From an uncultured Prevotellaceae bacterium (lineage in GTDB: Bacteria; Bacteroidota; Bacteroidia; Bacteroidales; Bacteroidaceae): DNA of 38,629 bases. The stretch spans positions 1 to 38,629 of the forward strand of contig ONAG01000034.1 of assembly GCA_900315745.1 (NCBI GenBank), in the 5' to 3' direction. The translations under genes were made by a program, and so were the position numbers. This document shows positions 25,332 through 31,581 of the stretch, piece after piece (position 1 is the stretch's first letter; every line of letters starts with the position of its first letter). The notes under the pieces were generated by a model, which was given only the letters and a program-made list of their open reading frames with translations, was not told the origin of the DNA and ran no database searches.

Positions 25332-25900
25332 AAACGGACATCATACTCTGTGGCGTGGGCGGACAAGGCATCCTCTCCATAGCCACCATCATCGGCGAGG
25401 CTGCCATGAAGGAAAACCTCTACATCAAACAGGCGGAAGTTCATGGAATGTCACAGCGCGGGGGTGACGTGCAAAGCAACCTGCGCATCTCGTCGGAACC
25501 CATAGCCAGCGACCTCATACCACGTGGACAAGCCGATGTCATCATCTCCATGGAACCCATGGAGGCACTAAGATACCTTCCTTTCCTCAACAAGGAGGGA
25601 TGGGTCATCACATCGGCTACACCATTTGTCAACATACCCAACTACCCCGACATGGAGACCATCAAGGCAGACCTCGACAAGGTGGCGAATGTCATAGCCA
25701 TCGACATAGAGCAGTTGGCGAAGGACAATGGCGTGCCCCGCTCTGCCAACGTGATATTGCTCGGAGCCGCCCAGAAAGCTTTGGGCATCGACTACGAGAA
25801 GATAGAGGATGCCATCCGCAGGGTGTTCTCAAGAAAAGGTGAAATGGTGGTTGATGCCAATATCAAGGCATTGGCAATAGGAAAGGAAGCCCAGAAATGA
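25328..25900 (+). CDS. iorB: Indolepyruvate ferredoxin oxidoreductase, beta subunit
   Basis: The ATG at 25328 overlaps the iorA stop as ATGA and gives 190 residues. It is the gamma-type domain of pyruvate:ferredoxin oxidoreductases: GVGGQG at residues 9-14 and VHGMSQRGGDVQSNLRI at about 38-54, both hallmarks. It completes the IorAB heterodimer and lets acceptor 2-oxo acids reach the ThDP site. The stop overlaps the start of the aminotransferase gene, so the three proteins are probably made in fixed ratio. Confidence 0.95.
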   Translation: MKTDIILCGVGGQGILSIATIIGEAAMKENLYIKQAEVHGMSQRGGDVQSNLRISSEPIASDLIPRGQADVIISMEPMEALRYLPFLNKEGWVITSATPFVNIPNYPDMETIKADLDKVANVIAIDIEQLAKDNGVPRSANVILLGAAQKALGIDYEKIEDAIRRVFSRKGEMVVDANIKALAIGKEAQK

Positions 25901-27207
25901 GAGAGACACCTATACGTAAAGAACTTGTTGACAAGGCGATAGCCGACTATGGCATACAGGATTTCGCCAAGGCTACCATTCGCGAGGTGAAGGCAGTGGC
26001 AGCATTCGCCGAACAGCAGTCGGGGGTGGAGTTCATCAAGATGGAGATGGGCATCCCGGGACTGCCTGCCGCCCAGGTGGGTGTGGAGGCACAGATACAG
26101 GCGCTGCGCGATGGCATCGCCAACAGCTATCCCGACATACAGGGGTATCCCGAACTGAAACGGCAGGCAAGTCGCTTCGTGAAGGCTTTCATCGGTGTGG
26201 ATATAAGTCCTGAGGGTTGTGTGCCCACGGTGGGTTCCATGCAGGGGACGTTTGCCTCGCTGCTGCTATGCTCGCAGGCAGACCCCAAGAAAGACACCGT
26301 GCTTTTCATCGACCCGGGCTTCCCCGTGCAGAAGATGCAGTTGCAGGTGATGGGCGTGAAGTTGGAGTCGTTCGACCTCTATGGATATCGTGGCGACCGC
26401 CTGGCTCCGAAATTGAAGTCGTATCTTGAGAAAGGCAACATCTGCGCCATCCTGTACAGCAATCCCAACAACCCATCATGGGTGTGCCTCACCGAGGAGG
26501 AACTGTCTGCCATCGGCAGCCTCGCCAATGAGCATGACGTGGTGGTGCTCGAAGACCTTGCCTATTTCGCAATGGATTTCAGGCAAGACCTCAGCACGCC
26601 TTTCCAACCGCCTTACCAGCCCACCGTTGCTCGCTACACCGACAACTATGTGCTGCTCATCAGCGGTTCCAAGGCGTTCAGCTATGCCGGCGAGCGTATC
26701 GCCGTGGCGTGCATAGGCGACAAGTTGTTCCACCGTCACTACGACGCTCTCTCCAAACGCTATGAGGGCTTGCCCTTCGGCATGGTATTCTCCACCCGCA
26801 TCCTTTATGCCCTGTCCTCAGGTACGAGCCACAGCGCACAGTATGCGCTTGCAGCCATCATGAAGGCAGCGTGCGATGGAGCCTACGACTTCCGCAAGGA
26901 GGTGGGCGTTTATGGCGAGCGTGCAAAGAAGCTCAAGGACATCTTCTTGCGTCATGGCTTCCACATCGTCTATGACCAGGACATGGGCAAGCCCATTGCC
27001 GACGGCTTCTACTTCACCATAGGCTACAAGGGAATGACCAGCGGACAGTTGGCTCGTGAGTTGATGTACTATGGCGTGAGTGCCATCTGCCTCATCACCA
27101 CGGGCAGCCAGCAGGAAGGTCTCCGCGTGTGTACCTCTTTCATCCGTGACAACCAGTACGAACTGTTGGAGCAGCGGATGGAGATATTCGAGGAAAACAA
27201 CCAATGA
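25897..27207 (+). CDS. Aminotransferase class I/II (PLP-dependent)
   Basis: The protein has 436 residues and starts at the ATG overlapping the iorB stop. Fold-type I PLP motifs are clear: NPNNP at 189-193, EDLAYF with Asp220 and Tyr223 for the pyridine ring, and SGSKAFSYAGER with Lys259 for the Schiff base. The operon partners IorAB make or use aryl pyruvates, so this enzyme probably interconverts aromatic amino acids and aryl pyruvates with 2-oxoglutarate or another partner. Substrate specificity cannot be read from the sequence. It is the last gene before a terminator. Confidence 0.93.
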   Translation: MRETPIRKELVDKAIADYGIQDFAKATIREVKAVAAFAEQQSGVEFIKMEMGIPGLPAAQVGVEAQIQALRDGIANSYPDIQGYPELKRQASRFVKAFIGVDISPEGCVPTVGSMQGTFASLLLCSQADPKKDTVLFIDPGFPVQKMQLQVMGVKLESFDLYGYRGDRLAPKLKSYLEKGNICAILYSNPNNPSWVCLTEEELSAIGSLANEHDVVVLEDLAYFAMDFRQDLSTPFQPPYQPTVARYTDNYVLLISGSKAFSYAGERIAVACIGDKLFHRHYDALSKRYEGLPFGMVFSTRILYALSSGTSHSAQYALAAIMKAACDGAYDFRKEVGVYGERAKKLKDIFLRHGFHIVYDQDMGKPIADGFYFTIGYKGMTSGQLARELMYYGVSAICLITTGSQQEGLRVCTSFIRDNQYELLEQRMEIFEENNQ

Positions 27208-27225
27208 TTCCAACCTGATTAATCA

Positions 27226-27260
27226 TAAAGCCGCCCGAGCATTTAGTTCGGGCGGCTTTA
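27226..27260 (+). terminator. Terminator of the iorAB-aminotransferase operon
   Basis: Arms 27226-27238 and 27248-27260 form a perfect 13-base-pair stem with a GCCGCCCG core and a nine-base loop, 18 bases after the aminotransferase stop. The plus strand ends in CTTTAG, not a long T-run. It lies between convergent genes and could also serve the patatin gene. Confidence 0.75.
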
Positions 27261-27309
27261 GTATCATGGGGTTGTCACACCAATAGGAGTCCTCAGAGCC
27301 TATGTCTTG

Positions 27310-28338
27310 TCATCGTTTTGGCTTGCGTTTCACCAAAGCCTTGATGTCTTTTGCCTTGCTGCGTGCGGCTATCTCCCCTTGTTCTATCATCTTGTCGATG
27401 CTCTTCTTTCCAAAGCTTGTGACATCATAGTCCCATAGGTTGGGATTGATATATACGTCAGCATCCTCCCTGTTTGCCTTGTTCTTCTTCCAGTCAGGGC
27501 GCGACACAGCCCAGTCGAGGATGCCACCGATGCCGAATGTCTCTTTCAGGGAGAAGTCACGCTCCTCATGCTCGTCTTGTTCCAAATCTACGGCAATCAC
27601 CACGTCGGCACCCATCTGTCTCACCACATCCACAGGCAGGTTGTTCATCATGCCTCCATCCACGAGGGTGTGCCCCTTCCATTTCACCGGTCTGAAAGCA
27701 CCGGGAATCGCCATGCTTGCCCTCATCGCCAATTCCAGTTCGCAACTGTCCATGATGATTTCCTCTTGTGTCTTGATATCTACCGCCACGCATCTGAATG
27801 GGATGGGCAGTAGGTCGAAGCTCTCTATGCCGTCGTATTCCTTTGTCAGGCTGTCGAGCAGATGAGTCACCTGCCGACCGCTAAGCAGTCCAATACCGGC
27901 CTCGTCTTTCTTAGTGTCTTTTTTTGAGTCTTTCTTGTCCTTTTCCTTACTTGAGAGGATAGGAAAGCCCATGATGTAGAAAGTGCCGTCTTGTTCGCCA
28001 AAAATGCTGTTTTTCAAGTCTTTGTTGCGGTTGCTGAATAGTGTGAGCCACTCCTGGCAGCGGAATAGGCTGTCCAGTTCTGCGGCACTGTAGCCACAGG
28101 CATACAGTCCACCCACGATGGCACCTATGCTCGTGCCGGCGATGTAGTCGATGGGTATGTCGAGTTCTTCCAGCACCTTTAGCACGCCCACTTCTGCGGC
28201 ACCCTTGGCGCCGCCGCCACCGAGCACCAAGCCCACACGAGGGCGCGGGGCGTTGTCTGCCATGACAGACGGGCATGACAACAAGAGCAGCATGAAGGCA
28301 AGCAATGAGATTATGGAGATGTGGAGTTTGTCTTTCAT
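27310..28338 (-). CDS. Patatin-like phospholipase
   Basis: The protein has 342 residues with a signal-like N-terminus (LHISIISLLAFMLLLLSC); the Cys at 22 could be lipidated, though the surrounding lipobox is weak. The patatin core shows the oxyanion loop GGGGAKG (40-46), the nucleophile in GTSIG (Ser70) and the Asp of DGG (Asp227). It should hydrolyse acyl chains of phospholipids or other esters. A Lys/Asp/Ser-rich insert KEKDKKDSKKDTKKDE occupies about 131-146, which is unusual for the family and probably exposed. It lies 32 bases after the small lipoprotein gene, so both are likely in one transcript. Confidence 0.92.
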   Translation of the reverse strand: MKDKLHISIISLLAFMLLLLSCPSVMADNAPRPRVGLVLGGGGAKGAAEVGVLKVLEELDIPIDYIAGTSIGAIVGGLYACGYSAAELDSLFRCQEWLTLFSNRNKDLKNSIFGEQDGTFYIMGFPILSSKEKDKKDSKKDTKKDEAGIGLLSGRQVTHLLDSLTKEYDGIESFDLLPIPFRCVAVDIKTQEEIIMDSCELELAMRASMAIPGAFRPVKWKGHTLVDGGMMNNLPVDVVRQMGADVVIAVDLEQDEHEERDFSLKETFGIGGILDWAVSRPDWKKNKANREDADVYINPNLWDYDVTSFGKKSIDKMIEQGEIAARSKAKDIKALVKRKPKR

Positions 28339-28370
28339 GTTTGAAACTGTGTGTTATGTTGTTGCAGTTG

Positions 28371-28715
28371 TCAGTTTTCGTTGTCGATGATGAGGGGATG
28401 GTCTTTCCAATACTGTTCTTCGTCGAAGGTGGGTTGCACGTCTATGTCCTCGTAGTCCTGTCGGAAAGTGATTTCCGGTTCGCTGCTTGTCGTTTCCTCA
28501 TAAGGAGTGGCGATGTAATAGTAGTACCTGTCGAAGTTTTCTTCCACCGTGCTTCGTTTTGCTCCCGGGCTATACCCTTCGTATTCGTGATAAACAGTAG
28601 GTTTTTCGTGTTTCTTGCTCCCGAATTTGTCTATCAGTTTGTGCAGCAGCGGGCGGTTGCAGCCACACAGCATTGTGGAGAGGACCAAAACCTCAATCCA
28701 GAGGATGGTCTTCAA
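28371..28715 (-). CDS. Small lipoprotein, unknown
   Basis: The longest ATG-started frame begins at 28763, but the promoter at 28769-28799 would start the transcript about there. A TTG at 28715 gives MKTILWIEVLVLSTMLCGC, a good lipoprotein signal with the lipobox Cys at residue 17 or 19, so I favour 28715 and about 114 residues. The mature protein is charged and Tyr-rich (EENFDRYYYYIATPYEE), with an acidic C-terminus. No family is recognised. It lies upstream of the patatin gene and may be an accessory outer-membrane or inner-membrane lipoprotein. Confidence 0.65.
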   Translation of the reverse strand: MKTILWIEVLVLSTMLCGCNRPLLHKLIDKFGSKKHEKPTVYHEYEGYSPGAKRSTVEENFDRYYYYIATPYEETTSSEPEITFRQDYEDIDVQPTFDEEQYWKDHPLIIDNEN

Positions 28716-28768
28716 GGTTTTGGTCTGAATGCCATGAAGTTGTGGTTTCCCATTTCCGCTCATGCGAG

Positions 28769-28799
28769 CAAAGTTAGTCGTTTTTTTTAATTTGGCAAA
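28769..28799 (-). promoter_or_regulatory. Promoter of the lipoprotein-patatin pair
   Basis: On the minus strand, TTTTG (down to 28796), a 19-base spacer and TAACTTTG (28776-28769) match the consensus. The -7 box ends six bases before the ATG at 28763. Transcription from it therefore begins at or inside that ATG, which argues for the downstream TTG start. Confidence 0.6.
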
Positions 28800-28898
28800 A
28801 TTAGCACCTTTATTTAAGAATAATTATAGTTCCATCATGCTAAAGAATTATCGCGGATTCAACAAGCAAGTGACGCCCAAGGGCGCAAAGAAAGAAAA

Positions 28899-28962
28899 AC
28901 TCCTTTCCTCCTAAACTCCTTAGACTATAAAATTAATCCAAGGAGCCAAGGAGTCAAGGAGT
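28899..28962. repeat. Inverted repeat of CTCCTT/AAGGAG units
   Basis: Arms 28899-28923 and 28938-28962 pair at 19 of 25 positions, each with three CTCCT or AAGGAG units in register. It lies between the lipoprotein promoter and the 205-residue gene. It may be a transcription terminator or a dispersed repeat. The rest of the gap 28800-29060 has no recognisable gene. Confidence 0.55.
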
Positions 28963-29060
28963 CTGGGAATGGCGCCTGTTATTTACAAATCATCACCTTT
29001 AGTCAACTGTTCATAAATATAATCTGGGATGCAATATACTAAAGAGACGTAATAGTATGA

Positions 29061-29678
29061 TTAATAATCTACAGTTATTGCACTAATATTTAGCGAAACT
29101 TGTCCAAGTAGGCCACTATGTGGGTCATCCGAAATATAAAATTTTGTTTGAAATGTTGCCTCATTATTGGACAATGCTTGCAGTTTTAAAATATCAGATG
29201 ATGAATGTTCAACATATTCTTTATCGAAAGACTCAACACATGAATATATACTATATTTTTTACTAAGAGCTGATTTCAGTTCGTCATATTCCTCTTTTAA
29301 TATCTTGAATGAATTTTCTTTAGGAAAATCCACACCAATCATACCAACAATTGTTTTATCATTTTTTAAAGGCAGTATTTTGATAGTACAAATATGAGAA
29401 TAAAAAATCCCCCTTAAATCGAATATACCATATTCCTCTTCTGTGTATTTCGAATCTTTTGTCTTTTTAAAACCTTTTGATTCAAACCTGTGTAATAAAT
29501 CAACCATTTTTAAGCCTGGCTTCAATTCTACACCTTTAACTGTGAGATATTTATTAGTAATATTTATAATAGAGTCCCTATAGTCTCTATAATTATCCAA
29601 AAACCGTCTTGTTTGTGAGCACAAACAATTATCAAATATAACTAACAAAAAGGCTATAAGAAAAAACTTCTTAATCAT
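29061..29678 (-). CDS. Exported protein of unknown function
   Basis: The protein has 205 residues and a signal peptide (MIKKFFLIAFLLVIFDNCLC). The mature part is a mix of short strands and helices, with LKEEYDELKSALSKKYSIYS as one clear helix and two Cys only in total outside the signal region. No family is recognised. The DNA is much richer in A and T than the neighbouring core genes, consistent with the accessory island. A possible -7 box TATATTTG lies at 29721-29714 on the minus strand, 36 bases upstream. Confidence 0.65.
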   Translation of the reverse strand: MIKKFFLIAFLLVIFDNCLCSQTRRFLDNYRDYRDSIINITNKYLTVKGVELKPGLKMVDLLHRFESKGFKKTKDSKYTEEEYGIFDLRGIFYSHICTIKILPLKNDKTIVGMIGVDFPKENSFKILKEEYDELKSALSKKYSIYSCVESFDKEYVEHSSSDILKLQALSNNEATFQTKFYISDDPHSGLLGQVSLNISAITVDY

Positions 29679-29921
29679 AATTCATTATTATAGAAAGTAA
29701 CAACATTATTTTGCAAATATATAAAAAAAGCATGGATTGGCGACAGAATAAGAACTTTTTTATACAACATCAACTAAATAATTGGAAATAATAGTGTTTA
29801 ATACCCTTAATTTGCGTCAAAATCACTTTTTTTCTATTTGAATAGACATTAGTTAGGGAAAAATGTTCTCTTGTTTCTTCCTTTTTTGTATATTTGTCCC
29901 TGTAACCAAATAACATGAAAA

Positions 29922-30243
29922 ATGGAAAACAAAGATGTTAACCGCCTTAAAGTCGTTTTGGCCGAGAAAAAGCGGACAAACAAATGGCTATCCGAACAAT
30001 TGGGTAGGAATCCTGCAACAGTTTCCAAATAGTGTACCATTGCCTTACAACCTAAAGTATATAACAAATCTAATATGCAAATCGATTTTTCTCTTTTAAA
30101 TTTACACAAGGGAAATTCAAAGTGAAACGCTTGAGAAACAAAAGTTTTTACGTGAATTATATGAAAAACCTGATAGAATCTGTACACCAAGCAAAAGACC
30201 CGAACGAGAAACCATACAAAACATTGACAAAAAGTTTAACTAA
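29922..30243 (+). pseudogene. Decayed HTH (XRE-family) regulator gene
   Basis: From the ATG at 29922, 36 codons read as the start of a small helix-turn-helix protein (VNRLKVVLAEKKRTNKWLSEQLGRNPATVSK). Then TAG at 30030-30032 stands where such proteins have Trp in SKWCTN; the next codons read Cys-Thr, as expected. The same frame continues to 30114 with a decayed second half and then stops. A second open stretch, up to the stop at 30241-30243, is the end of another frame. A single base change (TGG to TAG) plus later damage explains this. A -7-like TATATTTG lies at 29889-29896. The rest of 29690-30266 is AT-rich with no other gene. Confidence 0.65.
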
Positions 30244-30266
30244 ACTAATAACGTAGTCAAATAATT

Positions 30267-31034
30267 ATGAAACGCATATTTTTTCTTACCCTTTTACTGA
30301 CTCATCTACTATCTGCACCTCTGGTTGCTCAATCTGACGAACGCATTCAGACCGTGACCAGCAGCATCCCCAACAAAGATGCAAAGTTCCTATTGTTCCC
30401 CACAAGGAATATTTTCAATTTTCTCAAACTGAATACAAGGAATGGAGAGGTGTATATGGTGCAATTTTCTCTTGACAAGCCCGATAACAGAGTTGAATTG
30501 AAAATAGAGTCTTGGGAATATCCCCTTGTCAACAAAGAGGAAGAATCAAATGGGAGGTTTTATCTTTACCCCACCAAAAATATATTCAATTTTTTATTGA
30601 TGGATCAAATTGACGGTCGTGTATGGCAACTTCAATGGGGCTTTGAAAAAAAGGACAGACAATTGGAAAGGATATCCAATATACAAACCTATATTAATCA
30701 AATGGATACAACCATGATTGTCAATCTTGAATTCAAAGATAATCTCTATTATAAAGGAGGTGAGTTGTATACGGGTGAAGCCTATTCTAAAGATAAACAA
30801 ATAAAATGTTTCTTCTACGAAGGAAGGTATCGCTTCACACAAGTATACCATTTCAATCTTACTAAAGAAGCTTTTACTTTCAAACAAGAAAGTGACATTC
30901 CGGACAGTTGTTCATGGTTCGCAGATGACTATGGAAACGATATCTCCAAAGAGGCTTTCATTGAAAAATATCCTGCCGTCATCCGCAAGGCCAAGGAGTT
31001 CGCAAATACAATTAAACAGATAATAAAACACTAA
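30267..31034 (+). CDS. Exported protein with internal duplication, unknown
   Basis: The protein has 255 residues with a signal peptide (MKRIFFLTLLLTHLLSAPLVAQ). Two copies of a roughly 40-residue unit follow: FLLFPTRNIFNFLKLNTRNG (about 42-61) and FYLYPTKNIFNFLLMDQIDG (about 99-118), each with a later Q-F or Q-W strand. The C-terminal half contains LYYKGGELYTGEAY, which resembles a MORN repeat fragment. No family is recognised. The duplicated unit suggests a small repeat-based binding surface. It has no close operon partner. Confidence 0.65.
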   Translation: MKRIFFLTLLLTHLLSAPLVAQSDERIQTVTSSIPNKDAKFLLFPTRNIFNFLKLNTRNGEVYMVQFSLDKPDNRVELKIESWEYPLVNKEEESNGRFYLYPTKNIFNFLLMDQIDGRVWQLQWGFEKKDRQLERISNIQTYINQMDTTMIVNLEFKDNLYYKGGELYTGEAYSKDKQIKCFFYEGRYRFTQVYHFNLTKEAFTFKQESDIPDSCSWFADDYGNDISKEAFIEKYPAVIRKAKEFANTIKQIIKH

Positions 31035-31044
31035 TAGAGTTTAT

Positions 31045-31518
31045 ATGAAAAATGATTTCTTTAAATGTATAAAGGCAATATATTTTATTGTTTTCTCCAC
31101 CAATTATTGGCCTTTCATTATTAGCTTCAGGAAATTGATCAACATGTGGTGGTTTCTGGAAAGAAACGGATACCCAATATGAAAGTGAAAGAAGTCAGAG
31201 GTCATATGAGAAAGAGCAGCAAACACGAAAGCAACAAAATACCATCTGATATCAAAAAGCACCTGTGCAGGAGTCAACTTTTATTAGTAGTTCAAAATCC
31301 CCTCACCTGATGATGCATATGAAGATGGGTATGATGATGAATATTAGTAATGATTAGAAGATTAACGTAAAGGCTATAGCCATGGAAGAAACCATGATGA
31401 TTCCAATGACTAATATGACTTTTACGAAACGAAATACGAAGAAGGGTATGAAGACGGTTATTATGAAGGTTATTATGAAGGGGAGTCACAATATGAAGAA
31501 GAACAGGAAGAAGAATAA
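31045..31518 (+). pseudogene. Decayed gene for a Tyr/Glu/Asp/Gly-rich protein
   Basis: Between 31045 and 31182 a short frame encodes a hydrophobic start, and then the reading shifts. A second stretch reads TQYESERSQRSYEKEQQ. From about 31315 a frame rich in YEDGYDD, YEEGYEDGYYEGYYEG and EEEQEEE runs to TAA at 31516-31518. It is broken by about five stops (31343-31351 and at least two more). The likely origin is one gene for a membrane or exported protein with a charged, Tyr-rich tail. It is too degraded to be functional. The rest of this gap before the helicase has no gene. Confidence 0.55.
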
Positions 31519-31546
31519 GAATAAGATATATAAGAGTTTCAATTTA

Positions 31547-31554
31547 TAATTTTG
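31547..31554 (+). promoter_or_regulatory. Possible -7 box of the helicase gene
   Basis: TAATTTTG fits the consensus and lies 28 bases before the start codon. No TTG is found at the proper -33 distance, so this is a weak call. Confidence 0.35.
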
Positions 31555-31581
31555 GTGGTTTATTTCTCGATATAATGAATA

